This document shows positions 7,040-16,207 of a DNA stretch of 60,446 bases, in pieces. Below the pieces are notes generated by a model, which was not told the DNA's origin, ran no database searches, and worked only from the letters and a program-made list of their open reading frames with translations. Positions within the stretch are counted from its first letter, which is position 1. The number at the start of each line of letters is the position of its first letter. A program made the position numbers and the translations under genes. The stretch is from DASPFV01 sp035620975. Its GTDB lineage: Bacteria > Acidobacteriota > Vicinamibacteria > Vicinamibacterales > 2-12-FULL-66-21. Location of the stretch: NCBI GenBank assembly GCA_035620975.1, contig DASPFV010000054.1, positions 1 through 60,446 of the forward strand, in the 5' to 3' direction.

Positions 7040-8754
7040 ACGGGCGTGGCCTCGCCGTACTGATCATCGCCGCGGTCGCTGCCGGGCCCGCCGGCCGGCT
7101 CCAGCCGCCCGAGGCCGATCTCGTGCTCCTCGACGGCCACATCGTTACGGTGGATGCGGGCTTTCGCGTGGCAACCGCACTGGCCGTCCGCGACGGCCGA
7201 TTCATCGCGGTCGGCTCGAACGAGGCCGTGCGCGCGCACGTCGGGACGACCACGCGGGTGATCGAGGCGCGCGGGCGGACGGTGATTCCCGGCATCATCG
7301 ATACGCACGTGCACGCGCTCGGCGTGGCGGAGGCCGAGGCCGTCCAGCCCTTCCGGAACCTGCGCTCGATCGAGGCCCTGCAGGCGTGGATCCGCGATGC
7401 CGCCGCACGAGGCGCGCGGGACGCCTGGATCTGGACGCCGCGCGTGTTCCCGACGCGCCTCAGGGAGCGCCGGTTCCCGACCCGCCAGGAGCTCGACGCC
7501 GCGGCCCCGGAGCGGCCGGTGGTCGTCGACGGCGCGTACGCGTTCGTGCTCAACGGCGCGGCATTGAGGGCCGCGGGGATCACGCGCGCCTCGCCCGATC
7601 CACCCGGCGGCGCCATCGTGAAGGATGGCGCCGGCCACCCGACCGGCCTGCTGCGGAACGTCGGCAGCCTGCTCGACCGCTTCCGTCCCGCGTCGACCAG
7701 TGCCTCACCCGACGCCCTCGAACGGGTGCACCGTCAGTACCTCGCCGCGGGCATCACGAGCGTCATCGAACGCGGCGCCTCCGTGGAAGGCTATCGCGTC
7801 TACGAGACCCTGCGCCGGGCGGACCGGCTTCGCGTGAGGTCGAGCGTCACGATCCGGCTGCCGGCCGCACAGGAACCCGACGGGCTGCACCAGTTCATCG
7901 ACGACCTGCCGTTCCGGTTCGGAAGCGGCGACGACTGGCTGAAAGTCGGACCCCTCAAGATCGTGGCCGATGGCGGCATCCTCATCGGGACGTCCTTCAT
8001 GAAAGAGCCGTTCGGGCTCGGCGCACGCCAGCTCTATGCGGTCGAGGATGCGAGCTATCGGGGTTTCCTGACCCTCACTCCGGAGCGGATCGCCGAGGCG
8101 ATCGCGGCCGGTCACCGGCGCGGCTGGCAGATGGTCGCGCACGTGACCGGCGATGCCGGCGTCGAGGTCGTCCTCGATGCGATCGAGCGGGCGCAGGGCG
8201 CCGGCCCGCCGCGAGACCTGCGGCACACCCTCATCCACGCCTACTTCGTCACACCCGAGACGGCCGCACGCGCCGCGCGGCTGGGCGTGCTCGTCGACAC
8301 GCAGCCGGCCTGGTATTACAAGGACGCCGATGCCTTGTCGCAAGCTCTCGGACGCGAGCGCCTCGCGCACTTCGTCGGGCTCGCAACCTGGCGCAAGGCC
8401 GGCGTGGACGTCGCCATCAATACCGATCACATGTTCGGGCTCGACCGGGACGAGGCGATGAACCCCTTCAATCCGTTCCTGACGATGTACGCGGCCACGA
8501 CACGTCGGACGGAGGCCGGGCGGGTCGTGAGTGCGGGTGAGGCCGTGTCGCGGGAGGTTGCGCTGCGGATGATGACGCGCGACGCGGCCCGATTCAGCTT
8601 CGACGAGGCGAACCGCGGCTCCATCGAGCCAGGCAAGCTCGCCGACTTCGTCGTGATCGACGACCATCTCCTGACGTGCGAGCCGGAGCGGCTCCGCTCG
8701 ATTCGCGCCGATTTGACGATCCTCGACGGGCGCGTCGTGTTCGCCCGGCAGTAG
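7033..8754 (+). CDS. Exported amidohydrolase family protein (YtcJ-like)
   Basis: This 573-residue amidohydrolase-3 family enzyme (YtcJ/imidazolonepropionase-like) is metal-dependent and hydrolyses C-N bonds; its substrate is unknown. The beta-sandwich start is EADLVLLDGHIVTVD, and the metal motif HxH is in IPGIIDTHVHALG (about residue 90). Further barrel motifs are KIVADGGILIGTSF, MVAHVTGDAGVE (metal His) and HTLIHAYFVT. VDVAINTDHMFG carries the late Asp, and the sandwich is completed by GSIEPGKLADFVVID. A hydrophobic start (LAVLIIAAVAAGPAG) indicates Sec export. GTG 7033 was chosen because AGGAG lies 9-10 nt upstream and the gene overlaps the previous stop (GTGCTGA). It is third in the operon begun at 4871. 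Confidence 0.88.
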   Translation: MLNGRGLAVLIIAAVAAGPAGRLQPPEADLVLLDGHIVTVDAGFRVATALAVRDGRFIAVGSNEAVRAHVGTTTRVIEARGRTVIPGIIDTHVHALGVAEAEAVQPFRNLRSIEALQAWIRDAAARGARDAWIWTPRVFPTRLRERRFPTRQELDAAAPERPVVVDGAYAFVLNGAALRAAGITRASPDPPGGAIVKDGAGHPTGLLRNVGSLLDRFRPASTSASPDALERVHRQYLAAGITSVIERGASVEGYRVYETLRRADRLRVRSSVTIRLPAAQEPDGLHQFIDDLPFRFGSGDDWLKVGPLKIVADGGILIGTSFMKEPFGLGARQLYAVEDASYRGFLTLTPERIAEAIAAGHRRGWQMVAHVTGDAGVEVVLDAIERAQGAGPPRDLRHTLIHAYFVTPETAARAARLGVLVDTQPAWYYKDADALSQALGRERLAHFVGLATWRKAGVDVAINTDHMFGLDRDEAMNPFNPFLTMYAATTRRTEAGRVVSAGEAVSREVALRMMTRDAARFSFDEANRGSIEPGKLADFVVIDDHLLTCEPERLRSIRADLTILDGRVVFARQ

Positions 8755-8865
8755 CAGCGGCCGGGGCCCGGTTCGGTGCGGACGGCAGGCCTGCGAACTC
8801 GACCGGGGCCCGAGGCGGCCTCTCCCGGATGCGGCCGGGCTGAGTTACCATCCACTTCTGCAGCC

Positions 8866-11088
8866 ATGCGACGTCCGGGGTGTGACACTGCTCGCGTATT
8901 GGCCACGTGGCTGACGTGCGCCGCGACGACTCTCCAGGCGGGGCCGCAGCAGGCCCAGGAGCCGCCGCCGGCACGAATCAAAGTGGCGGTCGACGTGGTC
9001 GCCGTCGACGTGCAGGTGATCGATCGGTCGGGCCAGCCAGTCCCAAGTCTCGGGCCGGAATCGTTCACGGTGACCATCAACGGCCGCCGCCGGCGGGTCC
9101 TGACGGCCGAGCAGATTCGCAGCGACACGGCCGAGGGCCGTGCGGCTTTCACGGGCAGTCCCGGGTCGGCGGTGCCGGGCCGGGTCATCATGCTCGCCGT
9201 CGACTGCATCAGCTTCGACGCCACCGCCTCGCGCGACGTCATCCAGCACATCGACGACTTCGTGCGCGGGCTGCAGCCGGATGATCACGTGGGCCTGTCT
9301 GTCTTTCCGAACGGGGCCTCGATCCCGCCCACCACCGATCATGCCGCCGTCCTTCGAGCCCTGACCACCATCGTGGGTCAGAGCGAAGGCGCTGGTCTCA
9401 GCCTGTTCCACCTGAGGCCGACCGAGCTCATCGACATGACCCGCGACATGACCGTGGGCACCGGTCCAACGCTCGATACTGTGGTGGCGAGGGAGTGCGG
9501 ACGGGATCCCGATCCGAATTGCCGCTATCAGCTCCTCGCAGAGGTCACCAGCACGGCCGTGTATCTGGAGGGGCAGGGCGCGGCCAGCCTCGGCATGCTC
9601 CTCACGCTGGTCAACCAGATGCAGGGCTATGCGGGACGAAAGACGCTGATTCTCGTCAGCGGCGGGATGGTCGCGAGCGACAGCCCGGGCGGGCGGCCGA
9701 ACCTCGGGTCGATGGGCCTGCACGTCGGAAGGGCCGCCGCGGGCGCCAACACGGCCATCTACACGCTCTTCATCGACTCCAGCGTCCACGATCGGTTCGC
9801 GGCCGAGACGCGCCGCGGGGACCGGACGTTCGACAACCGCGCCCGCGAGAGCGCGGTGCTCGCCCGGTGGCTCGAGCAGTTCGCGGGCGCCGCCGGCGGC
9901 GCGCTGTTCGCCGTGCAGGGCGGCAACGCCGGTCCCGCGCTGGAGCGGATCCGGAACGAGCTGTCTTCTTACTACCTCCTGGGCGTCGAGCCGGCTGACG
10001 AAGACCGTGACGGCCGGACTCACGAGGTCTCGGTGAGGGTGACGCGTCCGAACGTCACCATACGCGGCCGCCGCTGGGTGATGATTCCAAAGCGCGGCGC
10101 GAGCGCACCTGCGGCGGACGCGCCCGCGCCGTCGGCCAGCCCGGTGCCGGCGGCTCCCGCCGAACCGCCACCGCGAGTCGTGCCGCCGGAGGTCGTCGCC
10201 CTCGCCGACGTCTTCGATCGGGGAGACCGGGAGGCCTTCCAGCAGGCGCTGTTACGCGCCGATCTGACACCGCTGATTCGCGACTTCCGGATGTCGGATG
10301 GCCCCTGGCCCGACCAGAAGCGCCGCACGGCCGTGTTCGCTCTCGAGCTCGCGCTCGCGGGCCTGCGCAGCAGCGTCCGCGACGCACGCGACGAGGCCGG
10401 CCGGCTGCTCGCCGAGTACCACGTGCGGCTTCGAGAGCCCGGCGGAGCCGACGAGTTCGAGTGCTGGTGGTTCGTCACGGAAGCGGCCGCACTCCAGGGG
10501 CTGTTCATGCCGGAGAACGCGCTGCAGTTCATTCCCAGGGCGTTGCAGCGTTGCCCCGCCAGCGCCCGGCTCCACCTCGCCCACGCGTTCGCGCTGGAAC
10601 AGCAGTGGCTGCGCGGCCGGACGACCGCCGCGCAGGAAGCCGAGATCGTCAGCCGGTACGAGGACGCGATGAAGTTTCCCGAAACCGGGACGGAAGCGCG
10701 CGTCCGCGGCGCGCGTTTTCTGCACGGTCTGGGCCAGCCGGAGCGGGCGCTGGCCGTGCTCGACGGGATCGCGAAGCCATCCTCCGACCTGGAAATCCAG
10801 TACTTCACCCACGTGATCCGCGGCCGGGTCCTTCGGGAGCTGGGCCGCGCCGAAGACGCCGCGGCGAGTTTCCGGCAGGCGCTGGTCACCTGGCCGGGAG
10901 CGCAGTCGGCCCGCGTCGCCCTCATGACACTGCTGGTCAGCCAGGGCAGCCGCGAGGAGGCCGTTGCGCTCGCCGAAGCCGTGCAGACGGCGCCCGCCGA
11001 TCAGTACGACCCGTGGTGGACGTATTGGCTCGGCGATTACCGGTCCTATCCGGCGATCTCCGCCAGGCTGCGGGAGCTCGGGCAGTGA
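8866..11088 (+). CDS. VWFA-related acidobacterial protein with C-terminal TPR-like region
   Basis: This 740-residue exported protein has an N-terminal signal (VLATWLTCAATTLQAG). A beta-rich VWFA-related N-domain (KVAVDVVAVDVQVIDRSGQPVPSLGPESF) follows. The A-domain core starts at RVIMLAVDCISFD and includes KTLILVSGGMVAS and the family hallmark SSYYLLGVEPAD. The MIDAS site is not canonical (D-C-I-S instead of D-x-S-x-S). A Pro/Ala-rich linker (about residues 420-450) leads to an all-helical TPR-like half with Trp-rich segments. TIGR03436-type proteins are abundant in Acidobacteria and of unknown role; a surface adhesion or assembly function is inferred. ATG 8866 gives a proper signal peptide. 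The gene overlaps the next VWA gene by 4 nt. Confidence 0.85.
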   Translation: MRRPGCDTARVLATWLTCAATTLQAGPQQAQEPPPARIKVAVDVVAVDVQVIDRSGQPVPSLGPESFTVTINGRRRRVLTAEQIRSDTAEGRAAFTGSPGSAVPGRVIMLAVDCISFDATASRDVIQHIDDFVRGLQPDDHVGLSVFPNGASIPPTTDHAAVLRALTTIVGQSEGAGLSLFHLRPTELIDMTRDMTVGTGPTLDTVVARECGRDPDPNCRYQLLAEVTSTAVYLEGQGAASLGMLLTLVNQMQGYAGRKTLILVSGGMVASDSPGGRPNLGSMGLHVGRAAAGANTAIYTLFIDSSVHDRFAAETRRGDRTFDNRARESAVLARWLEQFAGAAGGALFAVQGGNAGPALERIRNELSSYYLLGVEPADEDRDGRTHEVSVRVTRPNVTIRGRRWVMIPKRGASAPAADAPAPSASPVPAAPAEPPPRVVPPEVVALADVFDRGDREAFQQALLRADLTPLIRDFRMSDGPWPDQKRRTAVFALELALAGLRSSVRDARDEAGRLLAEYHVRLREPGGADEFECWWFVTEAAALQGLFMPENALQFIPRALQRCPASARLHLAHAFALEQQWLRGRTTAAQEAEIVSRYEDAMKFPETGTEARVRGARFLHGLGQPERALAVLDGIAKPSSDLEIQYFTHVIRGRVLRELGRAEDAAASFRQALVTWPGAQSARVALMTLLVSQGSREEAVALAEAVQTAPADQYDPWWTYWLGDYRSYPAISARLRELGQ

Positions 11089-12017
11089 CCGGCCGCGCTG
11101 TCGCCTCGCTCATCGCTGTCGCGTGGCTGGGGGGCGTGGCTGCGACCGCGAACGGTGAGGCTCCGCAGGATCAGCCCCCGGTGTTCCGGGCGGGAGCTGA
11201 CTTCGTGACGGTCGACGCGTCGGTCCAACAGGACAGGCGCCCCGTCGTGGGCCTCAAAGCGGCCGATTTCGAGCTCCTCGACAACGGGGTGCCCCAGGAG
11301 ATCGCCGACGTCGCCTACGAGAGGCTGCCCATCGACGTCACGATGCTGCTCGACGTGAGCGCGAGCGTCACGGGTGCGGTGCTCGACGAGCTGCGTCGGG
11401 CGCTGCGGCAGGTGCGGGCCGACCTGCTCGCGGGCGACCGGCTGCGTCTCATCACGTTCAACATGAGCATCCGCCGCCTCGTCGATTTCGATCAGCCGGC
11501 CGCAGCCGTCGACAGCGCACTCGTCTCACTCCGCGGCGAAGGCAGCAGCGCGGTCTTCGACGGCCTGGCTGTGGCACTCACCGGGCCGGACGCTCCGGGC
11601 CGGCGGCGCTTGATTGTGCTCTTCAGCGACGGCCAGGACAGCAGCAGCATCAGCGACGTCGAGACGCTGCTCGACATGGCGCGGCGGAGCACGCCGACCG
11701 TGGCCGTGATCCTGGGCTCGCCCACGCCCGGGGATCCCGCCCTCCGCTTCCGGACCTCGTCATCGGGGCCCGGCTCCGACACGGTCGGGGCGCTGTTCGA
11801 GCGGGTGGCGCACGAAACGGGCGGGATGGTCACGGCGGTCAAGCCGGGGGAGAACCTCGCGTCGAGGTTCAGGCGGATGCTGCAGGACTTCCGCTCGAGC
11901 TACGTCCTCTACTTCATCCCGCGCGGCGTCGAGCGGGCGGGCGTGCACACCCTCGAGGTGCGCGTGAAGCGCAGCCGCGCCGACGTGCGTGCGCGCCGCA
12001 GCTATATCTGGCGCTAG
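11085..12017 (+). CDS. VWA domain-containing (VWFA-related) exported protein
   Basis: This 310-residue protein starts at GTG 11085, overlapping the previous stop as GTGA, so translation is coupled. A signal peptide (VASLIAVAWLGGVAATANG) is followed by the family N-domain FVTVDASVQQDRRPVVGLK. A von Willebrand A domain then carries an intact MIDAS motif, TMLLDVSASVTG (D-x-S-x-S, about residue 87), the strand RRLIVLFSDGQDSSS, and the C-terminal hallmark SSYVLYFIPRGVERAGVH. Unlike its upstream partner it keeps metal-binding residues, so it may be the ligand-binding member of the pair. Its function is unknown beyond the fold. Confidence 0.88.
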   Translation: MTGRAVASLIAVAWLGGVAATANGEAPQDQPPVFRAGADFVTVDASVQQDRRPVVGLKAADFELLDNGVPQEIADVAYERLPIDVTMLLDVSASVTGAVLDELRRALRQVRADLLAGDRLRLITFNMSIRRLVDFDQPAAAVDSALVSLRGEGSSAVFDGLAVALTGPDAPGRRRLIVLFSDGQDSSSISDVETLLDMARRSTPTVAVILGSPTPGDPALRFRTSSSGPGSDTVGALFERVAHETGGMVTAVKPGENLASRFRRMLQDFRSSYVLYFIPRGVERAGVHTLEVRVKRSRADVRARRSYIWR

Positions 12018-12100
12018 TCCACGGGGCGCTCACGGCGCCCAGGCCTGGCCGGTCGTCCGCCCGTCCTGGCTGCCGGCAGTTTGCGTCACGGGAGGGACAG

Positions 12101-13750
12101 ATGGCTTCGACCGACGGAACCGATCACGATCTCGCGCTCCGCAAGACGCGCGCGAACTACGCGCCGCTGACGCCGCTGACCTTCCTCGCGTGGGCCGCTG
12201 ACGTCTTCCCGGCCCGGCCCGCCGTCGTCCACGAGTCCCGGCGGTTCACCTGGCGGGAGACCTTCGTGCGGTGCCGGCGGCTCGCCTCGGCGCTGGTCCG
12301 CCTCGGCACCCGCCCCGGCGATACGATCGCGGCGATGTTGAGCAACACCCCGGAGATGTACGAGTGCCACTTCGGCGTGCCGATGGCCGGCGCCGTCCTG
12401 AACGCGCTGAACACGCGCCTCGATGCGGGCTCGATCGCGTTCATGCTCGCGCACAGTGAGGCCCGGGTCGTGATCGTCGACCGGGAGTTCTCGGGGACCG
12501 TCGCCGCAGCGCTGCCGTCGCTGGGAACCGCGCCGGTGGTGATCGACGTGGACGATCCCGAATACCGGGGGCCGGGGACGTGCATCGGCGCGATGAACTA
12601 CGAAGCGCTGCTGGCGTCGGGCGACCCGGAATACGCCTGGTTGCCGCCATCGGACGAGTGGCATTCCATCGCGGTCAACTACACGTCCGGGACGACCGGG
12701 AACCCGAAGGGCGTGGTCTACAGCCACCGCGGGGCGTATCTGAATGCGCTGGGCGAGATCCTCACGTGGAGCATGCCCAGGCATGCCGTCTACCTGTGGA
12801 CACTTCCCATGTTCCACTGCAACGGGTGGTGCTTTCCGTGGTCGACGGCGGCCGTCGCCGGCACCAACGTCTGCCTTCGGAAGGTGGACGCGGCGACCAT
12901 CTTCCGCCTGATCCGAGAGCACCGGATCACGCATTATTGCGGGGCACCCGTCGTGCACAGCACGCTGCTCAATGCCGCACCGGAGCTGCGGGCCGGGCTG
13001 ACGCACACCGTCCACGGCCTCGTCGCCGGCGCCTCTCCGCCGGCGGCGCTGATGGCCGGGATGGAGCGAATCGGCTTCGAGCTGACCCACGTCTACGGCC
13101 TGACGGAGGTCTACGGTCCCGCAACGGTCTGCGTCAGCCAGGCGGACTGGACGGGCGCCGACCCCGAGAGGCGCGCCGAGCTCAACGCGCGCCAGGGCGT
13201 GAGGTACCTGGTGGAAGAAGAAGTGGCCGTGCTCGACCCGGAGACGATGCGGCCGGTACCGCAGGACGGCGAAACAATGGGGGAGGTGATGTTCCGGGGA
13301 AACATCATGATGAAGGGGTATCTCAAGAACCTCAAGGCGACGGCGGACAGCTTCGCCGGCGGCTGGTTCCACTCGGGCGATCTCGCGGTGGTCCATCCAG
13401 ACGGCTACATCAAGATCAGGGATCGCGCCAAGGACATCGTCATCTCCGGCGGCGAGAACATTTCGTCGCTGGAGGTGGAGGACGCGATCTGTCATCACCC
13501 GGCCGTCATGGCTGCGGCTGTCGTGGCGCTGCCGGATCCGAAGTGGGGGGAGACGCCGTGCGCCTTCGTGGAGCTGAAGCCGTCAACGACGGTGACCGAG
13601 GAGGAGATCATCGAGCACTGCCGGTCGCGGCTCGCGCATTTCAAGGCGCCGCGGAGCGTCATCTTCGGCCCGCTGCCCAGGACGGCAACGGGAAAGGTTC
13701 AGAAGTTCGTGCTTCGCGAGCGGGCGAGGTCCGCCTCGGCGATCTCGTGA
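12101..13750 (+). CDS. AMP-forming acyl-CoA synthetase (medium/long-chain type)
   Basis: This 549-residue adenylate-forming enzyme activates a carboxylic acid to acyl-AMP and then acyl-CoA. The P-loop-like A3 motif is YTSGTTGNPKG (about residue 190), and A5 is THVYGLTEVYGP. A7/A8 is WFHSGDLAVVHPDGYIKIRDR followed by KDIVISGGENIS. The catalytic Lys is in TATGKVQKF near the C-terminus. It best fits the medium/long-chain family (acyl-CoA synthetase of AlkK/FadD3-like type, with the long IREHRITHYCGAP loop). An SD (GGGAGG) precedes ATG 12101. An enoyl-CoA hydratase-like gene follows 19 nt after, suggesting an acyl-CoA degradation or detoxification operon. Confidence 0.9.
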   Translation: MASTDGTDHDLALRKTRANYAPLTPLTFLAWAADVFPARPAVVHESRRFTWRETFVRCRRLASALVRLGTRPGDTIAAMLSNTPEMYECHFGVPMAGAVLNALNTRLDAGSIAFMLAHSEARVVIVDREFSGTVAAALPSLGTAPVVIDVDDPEYRGPGTCIGAMNYEALLASGDPEYAWLPPSDEWHSIAVNYTSGTTGNPKGVVYSHRGAYLNALGEILTWSMPRHAVYLWTLPMFHCNGWCFPWSTAAVAGTNVCLRKVDAATIFRLIREHRITHYCGAPVVHSTLLNAAPELRAGLTHTVHGLVAGASPPAALMAGMERIGFELTHVYGLTEVYGPATVCVSQADWTGADPERRAELNARQGVRYLVEEEVAVLDPETMRPVPQDGETMGEVMFRGNIMMKGYLKNLKATADSFAGGWFHSGDLAVVHPDGYIKIRDRAKDIVISGGENISSLEVEDAICHHPAVMAAAVVALPDPKWGETPCAFVELKPSTTVTEEEIIEHCRSRLAHFKAPRSVIFGPLPRTATGKVQKFVLRERARSASAIS

Positions 13751-13769
13751 GCTCTGGAGGGTCCCATTC

Positions 13770-14576
13770 ATGAGCAGCGACACGACCGCTCAGGCGCTCG
13801 AGCCCTTCGTCCTCGCGGCGCGGGAGGGCGGGGCAGCCACGCTCACGCTCAACAGACCCGAACGGTTCAATCCGCTTTCGATGGCCATGATCCGGGCGAT
13901 GCAGACCGAGCTGGATGCGATTGCCGCGGATCGGTCGGTGCACGTCGTCGTGCTGGCGGCCCGGGGCCGCGGATTCTGCGCGGGCCATGATCTGAAGGAG
14001 ATGCGGAGCCGCACGAGCGACGAGGCCTGGCAGCGGCGCCTGTTCGACGAGTGCAGCCGGATGATGATGTCGCTGACGAGGCTGCCGCAGCCGGTCATCG
14101 CGCGCGTCCACGGCATCGCGACGGCGGCCGGATGCCAGCTCGTGTCGATGTGCGACCTCGCGATCGCGGCCGAGACCGCGACGTTCGCGATGCCAGGGGT
14201 CGGCATCGGGCTGTTCTGCTCCACGCCGGCCGTCGGGGTCGCGCGGAACATCGGCCGGAAGCGCGCGATGCAGATGCTGCTGACCGCCGAGCCGATCGAT
14301 GCGCAGACCGCCTGCGCGTGGGGGCTGGTGAACCAGGTCGTCAGCCCCGACGCGCTCGACGACTGCGTGCGGCAGTGGGCGAGCAGGATCCTGAGCCGCA
14401 GCCCTGCGGCGATCCGGATCGGCAAGCAGACGTTCTACAGCCAGCTCGAGCAGCCGATCGACGCGGCGTACGTGACCGCGAGCCAGGCCATGGCGTGCAA
14501 TGCCCTCGTGGAGGACGCCGCCGAGGGCATCGACGCGTTCCTCGAGAAGCGTCCTCCGGCCTGGAGCTCCCGGTAA
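13770..14576 (+). CDS. Enoyl-CoA hydratase/isomerase family protein, ECHDC3-like
   Basis: This 268-residue crotonase-fold protein has the CoA/oxyanion-hole segments GRGFCAGHDLKEM (about residue 70) and HGIATAAGCQLVSMCDLAIA (about residue 115). Both resemble mitochondrial ECHDC3 proteins, including the distinctive VGIGLFCSTPAVGVAR and the later LLTAEPID. The two catalytic glutamates of classical enoyl-CoA hydratase are not at their usual places, so hydratase activity is uncertain; another crotonase reaction or a thioesterase role is possible. An SD (GGAGG) precedes ATG 13770. It is probably co-transcribed with the acyl-CoA synthetase and convergent with tryptophanase. Confidence 0.87.
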   Translation: MSSDTTAQALEPFVLAAREGGAATLTLNRPERFNPLSMAMIRAMQTELDAIAADRSVHVVVLAARGRGFCAGHDLKEMRSRTSDEAWQRRLFDECSRMMMSLTRLPQPVIARVHGIATAAGCQLVSMCDLAIAAETATFAMPGVGIGLFCSTPAVGVARNIGRKRAMQMLLTAEPIDAQTACAWGLVNQVVSPDALDDCVRQWASRILSRSPAAIRIGKQTFYSQLEQPIDAAYVTASQAMACNALVEDAAEGIDAFLEKRPPAWSSR

Positions 14577-14725
14577 TCACGGCTGACGGTTGCAGACGCC
14601 CCCTGCAGTGCTGCGGCCGCCCGTCATCGTGAGCCCGGCGTGTCCGGTCGGACCGCGGCCCGACAGCCCCTCGGCAAACGTCGTCCCCGGCCCGTAATGG
14701 AAGTCATTTCGGGTGGGCGGCGGGC

Positions 14726-16108
14726 TCAGTGGCGCGCGAGCGGCTCCAGGCGTGCGGTGAAGTGCCGCAGTACCGCGGGGGCGGCGACGATGCGGTACCC
14801 CGTGAGGGTGCGTGCCGATCGTGCGACCTCGATCACGACTTCAGCGACGTAGTCGATGTGCGACTGCGTATACACGCGGCGCGGGATGGCGAGCCGCACG
14901 AGGTCCATGGCGGCCGGCGTCTCATGACCGTCCGCCGTCCGACCGAACATCAGCGTGCCGATCTCCACGCTGCGGATGCCGCCCTCGAGGTAGAGCGCGT
15001 TCACGAGGGATACGCCCGGGAGGGCCGGCGGCGGCACGTGCGGCAGCAGCGCGCGCGCATCCAGGTAGATCGCGTGTCCACCGGCCGGCTGCACGATTGG
15101 CACCCCCGCTGCGCTCACCTTTTCGCCGAGGTACTCCGTGGACCGAATTCGATAGCGCAGGTAGTCCTCGTCCAGGACCTCCTCCAGGCCCTGGGCAATC
15201 GCCTCGAGATCGTAGCCGGCGAGGCCGCCGTAGGTCGGGAATCCCTCGGTCAGGATGAGAAGGTTCCGCGCGGCTTCCGCCCACGCGCCGTCGTTCAGCG
15301 CGAGGAAGCCGCCGATGTTCGCGAGTCCATCCTTCTTCGTCGACATCGTGCAGCCGTCGGCCAGGGCGAACATGGCCTTCGCAATCTCCCGCGCGCTCCG
15401 GCCGGACTGCCCCGGCTCCCGCTGCTTGATGAACCAGGCGTTCTCCGCGAAGCGGCAGGCATCGAGGAAGAACGGTTTCCCGAACCGGTCGGAGATCGCG
15501 CGGACGGCCTGCAGATTCTCGAGCGACACCGGCTGGCCCCCGCCGGAGTTGTTCGTCACCGTCACCATGACCAGCGGCACGCGGTCTCCCTCGGACTCGA
15601 GCAGGCGCTCGAGCGCGGCCACGTCGATGTTGCCCTTGAAAGGACGGATCGTGGCCGGCTCCCGCCCTTCGGCGACCACCAGGTCGCGGGCCTCCGCGCC
15701 TTCCACCTCGATGTTCGCGCGCGTGGTATCGAAATGGTTGTTGTTGGGAACGACATCGCCCGGCTTCAGGATCGTGTGAAAGAGAATCCGCTCGGCTGCA
15801 CGCCCCTGGTGCGTCGGGATGACGTGGGTGAACCCGGTGAGGTCGCGGACGACGCGCTCGAATCGGTAGAACGAGCGGCTGCCGGCGTACGACTCGTCCC
15901 CCTGCATGAGCGCGCTCCACTGGGCGGCCGACATCGCGCCCGTGCCCGAGTCGGTGAGGAGATCGATCAGCACGTCGGCCGCGTGCAGCTGGAAAACGTT
16001 GTAGCCGGCGGAGGCCAGCGCCCGTTCACGGGCGTCGCGGGTCGTGAAGCTGATCGCCTCGACGGACTTGATCCGGAACGGCTCGATGATCGTCTTGGGC
16101 GGCGCCAT
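14726..16108 (-). CDS. tnaA: Tryptophanase / beta-eliminating lyase
   Basis: This 460-residue PLP enzyme of the tryptophanase/tyrosine phenol-lyase family splits Trp into indole, pyruvate and ammonia. The PLP lysine is in MSTKKDGLANIGGFLAL (about residue 258). PLP-phosphate and substrate segments include THQGRAAERILF, FLDACRFAENAWFI and EGFPTYGGLAGYDLEA, and the C-terminus ends with VLRHFTARLEPL as in TnaA. At the position where tyrosine phenol-lyase has its phenol-binding Arg, this protein reads SVEIGTLMFG (Ile), which favours tryptophanase. There is no TnaC leader or TnaB permease nearby. TAGACT ends 6 nt before the ATG with no SD, so the start is probably leaderless. Specificity (Trp versus Tyr) remains somewhat open. 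Confidence 0.85.
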   Translation of the reverse strand: MAPPKTIIEPFRIKSVEAISFTTRDARERALASAGYNVFQLHAADVLIDLLTDSGTGAMSAAQWSALMQGDESYAGSRSFYRFERVVRDLTGFTHVIPTHQGRAAERILFHTILKPGDVVPNNNHFDTTRANIEVEGAEARDLVVAEGREPATIRPFKGNIDVAALERLLESEGDRVPLVMVTVTNNSGGGQPVSLENLQAVRAISDRFGKPFFLDACRFAENAWFIKQREPGQSGRSAREIAKAMFALADGCTMSTKKDGLANIGGFLALNDGAWAEAARNLLILTEGFPTYGGLAGYDLEAIAQGLEEVLDEDYLRYRIRSTEYLGEKVSAAGVPIVQPAGGHAIYLDARALLPHVPPPALPGVSLVNALYLEGGIRSVEIGTLMFGRTADGHETPAAMDLVRLAIPRRVYTQSHIDYVAEVVIEVARSARTLTGYRIVAAPAVLRHFTARLEPLARH

Positions 16109-16114
16109 GCTGCG

Positions 16115-16120
16115 AGTCTA
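16115..16120 (-). promoter_or_regulatory. -10-like TAGACT directly before tnaA
   Basis: TAGACT on the minus strand ends 6 nt before the tnaA ATG. No SD is present, and no good -35 box was seen. The spacing fits a leaderless transcript. Confidence 0.4.
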
Positions 16121-16207
16121 GCGTGACTTCGCGACGGGACGTACCGCCTGTCGCCGACGCACCAGCGCTCTCGAAACGAGCCTCGGGCCCGACTCGCGGC
16201 GCCGGGG

